Below are positions 8,290 to 15,708 of a stretch of DNA of 60,707 nt, one piece after another. The stretch is from contig CAYONP010000026.1 in assembly GCA_964405335.1 (NCBI GenBank), forward strand, positions 1-60,707. Direction: 5' to 3'. The notes beneath the pieces were generated by a model. That model had not been told where the DNA came from and did not search any database. It saw nothing but the letters and a program-made list of their open reading frames with translations. The translations under genes and the position numbers were made by a program. Position 1 is the first letter of the stretch; every line of letters begins with the position of its first letter. Origin of the DNA: CAYONP01 sp964405335 (GTDB lineage Bacteria > Armatimonadota > UBA10988).

Positions 8290-9021
8290 TCAGGCAGTGG
8301 GACGAAGATCACCGGCCGCCGCGCGGTCGGCGAACACGACGCAGCGGCGATGGAGCCGAAGCAGCGAGGCCGGGAAGTGCGTCGTGACCGGCCCGTGCAG
8401 CAGCCGCTCCAGCGGCTCGCGCTTCGCCTCGCCGCTGACCAGCACCAGGGCAGCCCGCGCCTCGCACAGATCGCCCAGGCCGAAGGTCATGCCCAGGGTC
8501 GGCGGCGTGGCCAGGTGACGCAGCATCGCGTGCCGGCGCGTCTCGTCGCTCAGTCGGGACACGTGGGCGCCGGAAGCCAGCGCGTCGGCCGGCTCGTTCA
8601 GGCCGATGTGGCCGTTGGCGCCGAGGCCGAGGATGCCGACGGTGAAGCTGCCCCGGCGCCGCGCCAGGCCGGCGACGCGCACGACTTCGGTGTGGGCATC
8701 GGCCGCCTCGCTGTCGAAGCCGAGCCAACTCTCGCCAACGATGCCGAGCGGTTCGAGGAGGTACCTTCGCAGGTCGGCGCCGCAGGCGGCGGGGTCGTCG
8801 CGTGGCACGCCGTGCCACTCATCGAGCTGGGTGAAGCGCACCTGCTCGAACGACATCCGCCCGCTTGCCGCGCGTTCGGCCAGCTCGCGGTAGAGCCCGC
8901 GCACGCTGCCGCCGGCGGCGACGCAGAGGTGCGCGGCGCGGTCGGTGAGATACGGCGCGAGCCAGTCGGCGGCCAGGGCGGCCAGCTCGTCGGCATCCTC
9001 GGCCAGGCTCAGCTCGATCAT
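8290..9021 (-). CDS. nagB: Glucosamine-6-phosphate deaminase-like protein (NagB/SugarP isomerase family)
   Basis: A 243-aa protein of the NagB/6-phosphogluconolactonase superfamily. NagB-type signatures are LDEWHG near residue 68 and GLGANGHIGLNEP, which supplies the catalytic His and Glu. A TFGLGDL stretch sits where NagB has its VGVGT loop. The Asp of the Escherichia coli GNDGHIAFNEP motif is Asn here, as in several Gram-positive NagB proteins. Expected reaction: glucosamine-6-phosphate to fructose-6-phosphate plus ammonia. It starts five bases after the threonine ammonia-lyase stop, so the two are probably co-transcribed. A related amino-sugar isomerase or deaminase activity cannot be excluded. 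Confidence 0.8.
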   Translation of the reverse strand: MIELSLAEDADELAALAADWLAPYLTDRAAHLCVAAGGSVRGLYRELAERAASGRMSFEQVRFTQLDEWHGVPRDDPAACGADLRRYLLEPLGIVGESWLGFDSEAADAHTEVVRVAGLARRRGSFTVGILGLGANGHIGLNEPADALASGAHVSRLSDETRRHAMLRHLATPPTLGMTFGLGDLCEARAALVLVSGEAKREPLERLLHGPVTTHFPASLLRLHRRCVVFADRAAAGDLRPTA

Positions 9022-9026
9022 CGGGC

Positions 9027-10277
9027 TCAGTAGGTCGGCATCCGCACCGGGCCGCTGGTCTGGCTCGGCTGGACGCGTTCGACCTGCTCGAACCCGGCCT
9101 CGCTGAGCGCCGCGAGCAGCTCGCGCACCTGCTCCTGTCCGCGGGTCTCGAGCTCGCAGGTGGCCGCCGTCTGACCGATGGCGGCGCGGCCGAAGGCGCG
9201 GTCGTGCCGCACTTCGAGCACGTTCACCCCGTGGTCGGCGATGATGCCCGTGAGCTTGTGCAACTGGCCCGGCACGTCGGGCATGACGACCCTCAGGCGC
9301 ACCCGCCGGCCGTCGGCGGCCAGGCCGCGGACGATGATGTCGTCGAGCCGGCTCGAATCGATGTTGCCGCCCGAGACGACCAGCACCACCGGCTTGCCCT
9401 GCGGGTCGACCTTGCCCTCGAGCACGGCCGCCAGCGCCGCGGCGCCGGCGCCCTCGGCCAGGGTCTTGCTCCGCTCCAGGAGCACCAGCACGGCGCGTGC
9501 AATGCTCTCCTCATCGACCTGCACGAGGCCGTCGACATAGTGCTGCACATGGTCGAGCGTGCGCTGGGTGACCCGCTTGAGCGCGATGCCGTCGGCAATG
9601 GTCGGCGCGCCCGGCACGGCCACCGGCCGGCCGGCGGCGACGCTCTCGGACATGGCCGGGTAGCTCTCCGGCTCGACGCCGATCACCCGCGTCTCGGGCC
9701 GGGTCGCCTTGATCGCCGTGGCGATGCCCGAGATCAGCCCGCCGCCGCCGACCGGGACGATAACCGTCGCCACGTCGGGCACTTGCTCGACGATCTCGAG
9801 CCCGATGGTGCCCTGCCCGGCGATGATCCGATCGTCGTCGAAGGCGGAGACGAAGATGCGCTGCTCCTCGTCGGCGATTTCGAGCGCCCGGTCATAGGCC
9901 TCGTCGAAGCCGTCGCCGTAGAGGATCACCTCGGCGCCGAGTTCCTGAGTGTTGAGCATCTTGATCAGCGGCGTCCGCTCGGGCATCAGCACCTTGGCGT
10001 GGATGCCCAGCCGCCGCGCGTGATAGGCCACCGCCTGCGCATGGTTGCCGGCCGAGGCGGTGACCACGCCGCGGGCCCGCTCCTCGGGCGACATGGCGCT
10101 CATCCGCCAGAACGCGCCGCGCTCTTTGAACGAGCCGGTGAGGTGCAGGTTCTCGAGCTTCAGCCAGGTGTCGGCGCCGAACCAGGAGGAGAAGCTCTGG
10201 CTGCGCCGGCAGGGCGTCTGCGACAAGACCGAGCGCAGCGAGACCGCGGCGGCGGCGATATCGGTGACGCAGATCAT
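9027..10277 (-). CDS. ilvA: Threonine ammonia-lyase with C-terminal ACT domain
   Basis: A 416-aa PLP enzyme that deaminates L-threonine (and serine) to 2-oxobutyrate. ATG 10277 has GGAGG immediately upstream; the open frame further 5' is antisense to another gene. The PLP lysine lies in SFKERGAF, the substrate loop is TASAGNHAQ, the phosphate-binding glycine loop is PVGGGGLISG, and a PLP-ring contact lies in SGGNID. The last 80 or so residues form an ACT domain (LRVVMPDVPGQLHKL), as in the short ilvA/tdcB-like forms of about 400 aa. It sits between an FGE-like gene (46 bp) and nagB (5 bp), probably as one unit. ACT regulation by an amino acid is an inference from the family. Confidence 0.92.
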   Translation of the reverse strand: MICVTDIAAAAVSLRSVLSQTPCRRSQSFSSWFGADTWLKLENLHLTGSFKERGAFWRMSAMSPEERARGVVTASAGNHAQAVAYHARRLGIHAKVLMPERTPLIKMLNTQELGAEVILYGDGFDEAYDRALEIADEEQRIFVSAFDDDRIIAGQGTIGLEIVEQVPDVATVIVPVGGGGLISGIATAIKATRPETRVIGVEPESYPAMSESVAAGRPVAVPGAPTIADGIALKRVTQRTLDHVQHYVDGLVQVDEESIARAVLVLLERSKTLAEGAGAAALAAVLEGKVDPQGKPVVLVVSGGNIDSSRLDDIIVRGLAADGRRVRLRVVMPDVPGQLHKLTGIIADHGVNVLEVRHDRAFGRAAIGQTAATCELETRGQEQVRELLAALSEAGFEQVERVQPSQTSGPVRMPTY

Positions 10278-10323
10278 CACACCCTCCGGCGCAGAGACGG
10301 GGCCAGGCTGCTGGGCCTGCCGG

Positions 10324-11265
10324 TCACCCCTGATGCAGCGGCAGGACGGTGCGGAAGCCGATGAACTCGTAGGCTTCCGACGGCCCGAAGGCGTGGCGGG
10401 CGGTGACCGTGGCGTAGTCGCTGACGTAGTTCCAGGCGCCGCCGCGGCAGACGCGATCGAGCCCGTCGGGCGGGCCGGTCGGGTTGCGCGCGGGACCGTT
10501 GACGTAACCGCGCCGGTCGTAGCGGTCGAGGCACCATTCCCAGACATTGCCCAGCATGTCGAGCACGCCGAACGGGCTGGCGCCGGTGGCGAAGTCGTGC
10601 ACCGGGGTGGTGCGGCCGACGGTGCCGGCGCAGTTGAGCCGCATCTTGTCCCACCGCCGGCCCCAGGGGAAGAGCCGCCGGTCGGTGCCGCGGGCGGCCT
10701 TCTCCCACTGCGCCTCGGTGGGCAGCGACTTGCCGCACCAGCGGGCGTAGGAGTAGGCATCGTACCAGGTGACGGTGACCACCGGCTGGGCGTCGCCGCC
10801 GAATCGTTGGAGGCGCTCCTCGCTGAAGCCCCGCACATGGGTGGCCCAGATGCGCGGCGTGTGGCGCAGCTCGCGGGTAATGCTCGAAAGGTGCTCGGCC
10901 GAGAAGCAGCGGCTGTGGTCGTCGGTCGCCTGCATGTAGTCCCAGAACGGCCGGTAGCGATCGTTGGTCACCGGGTGGACGTCGATGTAGAACGCGTCGA
11001 GCCAGATCTCGCGTGCCGGTTGTTCGTTCGGCTCGCCGTCGTCGCGGCCGCGGAGGAACCAGCCGGCGGGGATGAGCACCATCTCGGCGCCGTCGCCGCG
11101 GTGTCTCACCCGCAGCGGCAGGCCGAGTTCGGGATGCTCCTGCTCGGTCAGCGGTTCGAGCAGGTCCATCACGCTCTGGCCGAAGCCGGGCTCGTTGCCG
11201 CTGCGCAGGTCGAGGGTGGTGGTCAGCGCGGGTTCCAGGCCGGTCTTGGTCATGGTCTTGGCCAC
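10324..11265 (-). CDS. Formylglycine-generating-enzyme-like (SUMF1) protein lacking catalytic cysteines
   Basis: A 313-aa protein. GTG 11265 was chosen, with GAGAG upstream. It has the SUMF1/FGE fold signatures FYIDVHPVTNDRYRPF, SLPTEAQWEKAARG, LGNVWEWCLDRY, RGGAWNY and FIGFRTV. True sulfatase-activating FGE has two copper-binding Cys after RGGSW. Here the stretch is NYVSDYATVTARHA, so both are missing. It is therefore more likely an ergothioneine-type, lectin-like or other SUMF1-fold protein than a sulfatase activator. It is the first gene of the minus-strand unit with ilvA and nagB. No signal peptide is visible. Confidence 0.85.
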   Translation of the reverse strand: MAKTMTKTGLEPALTTTLDLRSGNEPGFGQSVMDLLEPLTEQEHPELGLPLRVRHRGDGAEMVLIPAGWFLRGRDDGEPNEQPAREIWLDAFYIDVHPVTNDRYRPFWDYMQATDDHSRCFSAEHLSSITRELRHTPRIWATHVRGFSEERLQRFGGDAQPVVTVTWYDAYSYARWCGKSLPTEAQWEKAARGTDRRLFPWGRRWDKMRLNCAGTVGRTTPVHDFATGASPFGVLDMLGNVWEWCLDRYDRRGYVNGPARNPTGPPDGLDRVCRGGAWNYVSDYATVTARHAFGPSEAYEFIGFRTVLPLHQG

Positions 11266-11364
11266 GGTACAGTCTCTCGTGTCGTGCCCACCGGCGATTC
11301 CCCATCCCTGATCGGCGGGCCCGTGACCTCGATTCGACGCCGACTCGCGCACTCCTGCGCCGAG

Positions 11365-11393
11365 TTGACGATTCTATGGCCCGGTGCTAGCAT
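11365..11393 (+). promoter_or_regulatory. Strong sigma-70-like promoter for tRNA-Lys
   Basis: TTGACG (11365-11370), a 17-bp spacer and TAGCAT (11388-11393), with a TGC extended -10. The predicted start near 11400 is a few bases before the tRNA 5' end at 11406. Confidence 0.75.
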
Positions 11394-11405
11394 CCCGGTC
11401 ACCTC

Positions 11406-11478
11406 GGGCCATTAGCTCAATCGGTAGAGCAGCGGACTCTTAATCCGTTGGTTTCAGGTTCGAGTCCTGAATGGCCCA
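11406..11478 (+). tRNA. tRNA-Lys (anticodon CTT)
   Basis: A 73-nt cloverleaf. The acceptor stem GGGCCAT (11406-11412) pairs with ATGGCCC (11471-11477), with discriminator A at 11478. The D stem is GCTC/GAGC. The anticodon stem GCGGA/TCCGT holds loop CTCTTAA, giving anticodon CTT. The T arm is TCAGG-TTCGAGT-CCTGA. The CCA end is not encoded (TCC follows). The anticodon stem has one non-canonical closing pair. Confidence 0.96.
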
Positions 11479-11502
11479 TCCGGCACGAGGCGCCCCGCCG
11501 CT

Positions 11503-12474
11503 TCACGCCACGCAGACGTAATCCCGCGGCTCCACCCTGCCGCTTGCCCGCAGCCACGCTCGCACCGCCTCGCGTTCGGCGTCGAGCCCCTCGGTGACCA
11601 GAATCGGCGGCGAACTGGCCGGCAGCGCGGCGCGATCGATCACCGGTGCGCCGCGGACCTCGGTCGGCGCGCCGCTGTCGCCGACGTGGCAGGCGACCGA
11701 CAGCCCCGCGCGGTCGACCTCGCGCGACCACTGCCGAGCCGCCTTGCCGGCGCCCCAGATGACCACCTCGCCGGCGCCGGCCAGCACCGAGCCGAGCAGA
11801 TGCTCGAGCTTGCACGCCCGGAACGCCCGCCGGCGGTACATCGCGTGCCGGCGGGTCAGTCGGCCGGGATGGTCGCGCCAGTAGTGCAGCACGCGCGGCA
11901 GCTTGGCCAACCGCGCGCCGGCGCGCCAGAGGCGGAGCCAGAGGTCGTAGTCCTCGGGGTAGCCGACGTCGCGATAGCCGCCGACCGAGCGCAGCAGCGC
12001 CGCCGGCAGCAGCACGGTGGGGTGGGCCAGCGGCGATTCGACGAACAGGTCACGGACGATCGCCTCGTGGGCCGTGAGCGCGTTGAGCCAATCGATGTAG
12101 CGCCGGTAGCCCGGGCTGATGCCCTCACGCGGGAAGACCTCGACGCCGCAACCGAGCACACCGTCGAAGGCGGCCTCGGCCTGTGCCGCGAGGCGGTCGC
12201 GATGCATCAGATCGTCCGCGTCGAAGCGCGCCAGCCACTCGCCGCGGCAGGCGGCCAGGCCGGTGTTGAGTGCGCCAACCAGCCCGGTGTGCGGCCGGCG
12301 GAGCAGCACCACGCGCGGATCGTCCCAGCCGGCGACGATGGCGGCCGAGGCATCGGTCGAGCCGTCGTCGACGGCGATCAGCTCCCAGTCGGCGTGGGTC
12401 TGCCGGGCGATGCTGGCCAGCGCCGCCGGCAGGGTCTCGGCGGCGTTGTAGAAGGGCATGAGGATGCTGATCAC
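11503..12474 (-). CDS. Family 2 glycosyltransferase with C-terminal Rossmann-like domain
   Basis: A 323-aa GT-A glycosyltransferase. The GT2 features are ISILMPFYNAAETLPAAL, the nucleotide-binding VDDGSTD, the DxD-like RFDADDLMH and PEDYDLWLRLWRAG. After about residue 230 a short second domain begins with VVIWGAGKAARQWSREV, a glycine-rich nucleotide-binding beta-alpha-beta unit seen as an appendage in some cell-surface polysaccharide GT2 enzymes. Translation starts at GTG 12474, three bases after the HicB-like stop. It probably builds an exopolysaccharide or glycoconjugate. Donor and acceptor are unknown. Confidence 0.9.
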   Translation of the reverse strand: MISILMPFYNAAETLPAALASIARQTHADWELIAVDDGSTDASAAIVAGWDDPRVVLLRRPHTGLVGALNTGLAACRGEWLARFDADDLMHRDRLAAQAEAAFDGVLGCGVEVFPREGISPGYRRYIDWLNALTAHEAIVRDLFVESPLAHPTVLLPAALLRSVGGYRDVGYPEDYDLWLRLWRAGARLAKLPRVLHYWRDHPGRLTRRHAMYRRRAFRACKLEHLLGSVLAGAGEVVIWGAGKAARQWSREVDRAGLSVACHVGDSGAPTEVRGAPVIDRAALPASSPPILVTEGLDAEREAVRAWLRASGRVEPRDYVCVA

Positions 12475-12477
12475 GGG

Positions 12478-12885
12478 TCAGGCCGGCGCCGCATCGGCTC
12501 CTCGTGGGGTGTGGTCGATCGGCTCGATGGTCAGGGCTCGGACTAACAGCATCGCGGCGGTGGCGTCGAGGCTGACGCCTTCTGCCGCGGCACGCGCGTC
12601 GAGCGCACGGTGGAGACTGGCCGGCAGGTGGAGCACGACCCGACCGGAGCGGCCGGCCAGCGGCCGCGGCGCGGGCTGGCCCAGTTCGCCGCGCAAGGCC
12701 AGCGCGGCGGCGACCGCCTCCAGGGCATCCTCCAGCGCCGCTTCGGGCGTCTCGCCGAGGCCGACGAGATGCGGCCAGTCGGGCAGCTCGGCGCGAAAGC
12801 CGTCATCGTCGGCGCAGACGGTCATGGGGTACCGTCGGGCGGCGGCGCGGTGCTGGTCGTCCACCGCGATCATGGCAGCCTCCAT
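12478..12885 (-). CDS. HicB-like antitoxin-family protein (no HicA partner visible)
   Basis: A 135-aa protein. The N-terminal HicB-like fold (YPMTVCADDDGFRAELPDWP, then GETPEAALEDALEAV) is followed by a ribbon-helix-helix C-terminus (GRVVLHLPASLHRALDARAA). The architecture matches that of the antitoxin at 42077. No HicA (double-stranded-RNA-binding-like fold with a catalytic His) lies next to it. Upstream there is only a 30-codon ORF whose stop overlaps this ATG; downstream is the GT2 gene. GGAGG sits seven bases before ATG 12885. It may be an orphan antitoxin or a repurposed DNA-binding regulator of the glycosyltransferase unit (inference). Confidence 0.85.
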   Translation of the reverse strand: MEAAMIAVDDQHRAAARRYPMTVCADDDGFRAELPDWPHLVGLGETPEAALEDALEAVAAALALRGELGQPAPRPLAGRSGRVVLHLPASLHRALDARAAAEGVSLDATAAMLLVRALTIEPIDHTPRGADAAPA

Positions 12886-12977
12886 CAGTCGTCCTCCAGG
12901 TCGGCCAAGGCGTCGATCGCCCGGAGGTTGCGCGGTCGCTGGCGCACCTCGTCGGCCAGCTTGTTACGACGCGCCAT
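12885..12977 (-). CDS. Small 30-residue ORF leading the HicB/GT2 unit
   Basis: ATG 12977 to TGA 12887-12885 encodes a charged peptide beginning MARRNKLADEVRQR and ending DALADLEDD. Its TGA overlaps the ATG of the HicB-like gene (TGATG). AGAGG lies upstream, and a near-consensus promoter (TCGACA-17-TACGAT) lies just before it with a leader of about 11 nt, so it would be the first cistron. It has no HicA features. It could be a leader peptide, a very small partner protein or a truncated toxin. The family is unrecognised. Confidence 0.5.
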   Translation of the reverse strand: MARRNKLADEVRQRPRNLRAIDALADLEDD

Positions 12978-12994
12978 GGCGCCTCTCGTGCCCG

Positions 12995-13023
12995 ATCGTA
13001 GCCGCAGGGCACCAGCCTGTCGA
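12995..13023 (-). promoter_or_regulatory. Sigma-70-like promoter for the small ORF/HicB/GT2 unit
   Basis: On the minus strand, TCGACA (13023-13018), a 17-bp spacer and TACGAT (13000-12995). The predicted start near 12988 leaves a very short leader before ATG 12977. Confidence 0.65.
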
Positions 13024-13089
13024 GCTGCGGTTCGTGTCGCCCGCCCCACGTCCCCTGGGGTGCGCTTCAGGGTTGCTGGCCGCCGCTTG

Positions 13090-13179
13090 GACCCGCATTG
13101 AAATGCGGGTCTGGCAAATCCAAACCCGCCCGGCGGGCGGGTTTCGCCATAGCAGCCACGGGTTTCAACCCGTGGCTGC
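13090..13179. repeat. Cluster of three perfect palindromes between divergent units
   Basis: Stem 1 at 13090-13111 has arms GACCCGCATT/AATGCGGGTC around GA. Stem 2 at 13122-13144 has arms AAACCCGCCC/GGGCGGGTTT around three bases. Stem 3 at 13152-13179 has arms GCAGCCACGGGTT/AACCCGTGGCTGC around TC. All lie between divergent promoters (12995-13023 and 13218-13246), so they are not terminators for either neighbour. They look like dispersed REP-type palindromes, but the GTAG head seen in other copies is absent. Confidence 0.7.
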
Positions 13180-13217
13180 GCCGGATCTGACGCCGCCCCA
13201 CCACCCCTGCAGCCGGT

Positions 13218-13246
13218 TTGCCGCTCGCCGATACCCCTGCTAGAAT
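13218..13246 (+). promoter_or_regulatory. Extended -10 sigma-70-like promoter for the nucleotide-sugar dehydrogenase unit
   Basis: TTGCCG (13218-13223), a 17-bp spacer ending in TGC, and TAGAAT (13241-13246). The predicted start is about 22 nt upstream of ATG 13275. Confidence 0.7.
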
Positions 13247-13274
13247 GACCCGCGCCACCGTCACCGAGGGTTCC

Positions 13275-14597
13275 ATGGCCATCGCGACCGATCACCGCCA
13301 GCGGCTGCTCGACACCATCGCGCGACGAACCGCCCGGTTCGGGTTGGTCGGCCTCGGCTATGCCGGCCTGCCGCTCGGCGTCGAGCTGGCCGAGGCGGGG
13401 CTGCACTGCACCGGCATCGATGTCGACCCGGCCAAGGTGGCGGCCATCCGGCGCGGCGAGAGCTACATCCCCGACATTCCCTCGGCGCAGATTGCCCGCC
13501 TGGTCGATGCCGGCCGGCTGACCGCCTCGACCGACTACGCCGTGCTGAGCGATATCGACGCGGTGAGCATCTGCGTGCCGACGCCGCTGCGCAAGACCAA
13601 GGATCCCGACGTCTCGTACATCCTGGCGGCCACCGAGGAGCTGGTCAAACACGTCCACCCGGGCATGTTGATCATCCTCGAATCGACCACCTATCCCGGC
13701 ACGACCGAGGAGATTCTGCTCCCGCCGCTGGTCCGACAGGGCCTGGTTCCCGGCGAGGACGTCTTTGTCGCCTTCTCGCCCGAGCGGGTCGATCCGGGCA
13801 ACACGCAGTTCGGCATGAGGACCACGCCGAAGGTCATCGGCGGCGTGACCCCGGCCTGCTGCGAGGTGGCCACGGCGCTCTACAGCGCGGCGGTCGACCG
13901 CATCGTGACGGTCAGCAGCCCAGCCGCCGCCGAGATGGTCAAGCTGCTCGAGAACACTTTCCGGGCGGTCAACATCGGATTGGTCAACGAGATCGCCATC
14001 ATGTGCGATCACCTCGGGCTCGATGTCTGGGAGATCATCGAGGCCGCGGCGACCAAGCCGTTCGGCTACATGAAGTTCACGCCGGGCCCCGGGCTGGGCG
14101 GGCACTGCATCCCGGTCGACCCGCTCTACCTGCTCTGGCGCCTGCGCGGGCTCGATTACGAGGCGCGCTTCATCGCCCTGGCCGACGACATCAACAAGCA
14201 CATGCCGCGCTACGTGGTCAACAAGATCGCCGATGCGCTCAACGACGACCGCAAAGCGGTCAACGGCAGCCGCGTGCTGATCCTCGGTGTGACCTACAAA
14301 CCCGACGTCGACGACGTGCGCGAGAGCCCGGCGATCGATATCCTCGAGCTGCTCCGCCAGCGCGGGGCGGAGGTGGCCTATCACGATCCCTACGTGCCGG
14401 CGCTGACCCTCGGCGAGCACACCCTGCGCTGCCAGGAGCTGACCGAGTCGCTGCTGCGCGAGGCCGACTGCGTCGTGGTGGTGGCCAACCACCGCCGCTA
14501 CGACTGGCCGGCGGTCGCGGCGCAGGCTGGCCTGGTGGTCGACACCCGCAACGCGCTGGCCGGCTGCAACGGCACCGCGCGGGTGGTCAAGCTGTAG
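13275..14597 (+). CDS. Nucleotide-sugar dehydrogenase (UDP-GlcNAc/UDP-glucose 6-dehydrogenase family)
   Basis: A 440-aa NAD-dependent enzyme that oxidises C6 of a UDP-sugar to a uronic acid. ATG 13275 follows GAGGG. The N-terminal Rossmann motif is GLVGLGYAGLPLGVELAEAG. The substrate/central-domain motifs are ESTTYPGTTEE and FSPERVDPGN. The catalytic Cys lies in GPGLGGHCIPVDP. The C-terminal UDP-binding domain carries LGVTYKPDVDDVRESPA. The overall pattern (YLLWRLR, PFGYMKFTPGPG) resembles WbpA/WecC-type UDP-N-acetylhexosamine dehydrogenases more than UDP-glucose dehydrogenase. The Gfo/Idh gene starts immediately after its stop, like the wbpA/wbpB order for UDP-uronic acid derivatives, so a surface-polysaccharide precursor pathway is likely. 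Confidence 0.93.
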   Translation: MAIATDHRQRLLDTIARRTARFGLVGLGYAGLPLGVELAEAGLHCTGIDVDPAKVAAIRRGESYIPDIPSAQIARLVDAGRLTASTDYAVLSDIDAVSICVPTPLRKTKDPDVSYILAATEELVKHVHPGMLIILESTTYPGTTEEILLPPLVRQGLVPGEDVFVAFSPERVDPGNTQFGMRTTPKVIGGVTPACCEVATALYSAAVDRIVTVSSPAAAEMVKLLENTFRAVNIGLVNEIAIMCDHLGLDVWEIIEAAATKPFGYMKFTPGPGLGGHCIPVDPLYLLWRLRGLDYEARFIALADDINKHMPRYVVNKIADALNDDRKAVNGSRVLILGVTYKPDVDDVRESPAIDILELLRQRGAEVAYHDPYVPALTLGEHTLRCQELTESLLREADCVVVVANHRRYDWPAVAAQAGLVVDTRNALAGCNGTARVVKL

Positions 14598-15659
14598 ATG
14601 ATCCGCGTCGGGGTTGCCGGTCTGCGGCGGGGGCAGGGCGAACTGGCCGTGCTGGCCGCCCACCCGCTGGCCCAGGTCGTCGCCGTCGCCGACCGCGACG
14701 AGGCGCTCTGCCGCTCCGTCGCCGAGCGCTACGCCGTCGCGCAGGCTTGTCCCGAGTTTGACGATCTGCTCGCCTGCGGGCTTGATGCGGTGGTCATCGC
14801 CACGCCGCCGACGCTGCACGCGGGTCAATCGGTCGCCGCGCTCGAACGCGGCATCCACGTCCACTGCGAGGTGCCGGCGGTCTGGTCGCTCGACGAGGCG
14901 CGCGACTTGGTCGCCGCGGTCGAGGCCTCGACGGCGAGCTACATGTTCGCCGAGAACGTCAACTACCTCGATCGGACCGTTGACTGGCAGGCCTTCTGTG
15001 CCGCCGGCCGATTGGGCGAGGTGTTCTACGCCGAGGCCGAATACGTGCATGACTGCCGCAAGCTGTTCCGCGGGCCGGACGGCACGCCGACCTGGCGCGC
15101 GACCATGCCGCCGATCCGCTACTGCACCCACAGCCTCGGCCCGCTGCTGGCCTGGACCGGCGACCGCTGCAGCGAGGCCGTCTGCTACTCGACCGGCAGC
15201 CACGTCGCGCCCGAGCTCGGCGCGACCGACCTGCAGGTGGCCCTGCTGCGCACCGCCGGCGGCGCGGTGTTCAAGCTACTCTGCGGGTTCAGCGTGGCCA
15301 GCGAGCCGGGGCGGCACTGGTACTGCCTTTACGGCACCCGCGGTATGCTCGAGTCGGGCCGCACCGCCGACTCGCCCGACCGGGGCTACCTCAGCGACGA
15401 GCCGGCCACCGCCGGGCCGGCGCCGGAGGTCGTCCCGCACCTCGAGCGGGTCATCCCGCCCGAGGCGCCGTCGGGCGGCCACGGCGCGGCCGAGTGGTTC
15501 ATGGTCGACGACTGGCTGCGGGCGCTCGAAGCGGGCGGGCCAATGCCGATCGACGTCTACGCCGGCTTGGACATGACCCTGCCCGGCATCGTCGCCGACG
15601 AGTCGAGCCGCGCGGGCGGCACGCCGTTGCCCATCCCCGACCCGCGCGAATGGCGCTGA
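14598..15659 (+). CDS. Gfo/Idh/MocA-family oxidoreductase with variant EVP motif
   Basis: A 353-aa protein whose ATG directly follows the dehydrogenase stop codon, so the two are translationally coupled. The Rossmann start is VGVAGLRRGQGELA, followed by VVIATPPTLHAGQS. The usual EKP motif is replaced by EVP (HCEVPAVWSLDEA), removing the Lys that commonly aids catalysis and cofactor contact. The second domain has IRYCTHSLGPLLAWTG, with a plausible catalytic His. By analogy with WbpB it could act on the UDP-uronic acid made by its neighbour, but the substituted motif makes another substrate, or a non-redox role, possible. Confidence 0.88.
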   Translation: MIRVGVAGLRRGQGELAVLAAHPLAQVVAVADRDEALCRSVAERYAVAQACPEFDDLLACGLDAVVIATPPTLHAGQSVAALERGIHVHCEVPAVWSLDEARDLVAAVEASTASYMFAENVNYLDRTVDWQAFCAAGRLGEVFYAEAEYVHDCRKLFRGPDGTPTWRATMPPIRYCTHSLGPLLAWTGDRCSEAVCYSTGSHVAPELGATDLQVALLRTAGGAVFKLLCGFSVASEPGRHWYCLYGTRGMLESGRTADSPDRGYLSDEPATAGPAPEVVPHLERVIPPEAPSGGHGAAEWFMVDDWLRALEAGGPMPIDVYAGLDMTLPGIVADESSRAGGTPLPIPDPREWR

Positions 15660-15708
15660 CGCCCGGCGCGCAGGAGCCCGGCGCGGGTGCCCGAACCCGG
15701 CGCCGGGG

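Noticed and set aside
9027..10838. 603-residue threonine ammonia-lyase with a long N-terminal extension
   Set aside because: The extension is antisense to the FGE-like gene and low-complexity; ATG 10277 has a good ribosome site and matches the family start.
12885..15203. Long open frame on the minus strand (772 codons) antisense to the dehydrogenase and oxidoreductase
   Set aside because: It is a GC-driven shadow of two well-identified plus-strand genes. Only its last 30 codons, downstream of a promoter, are kept as a separate small ORF.
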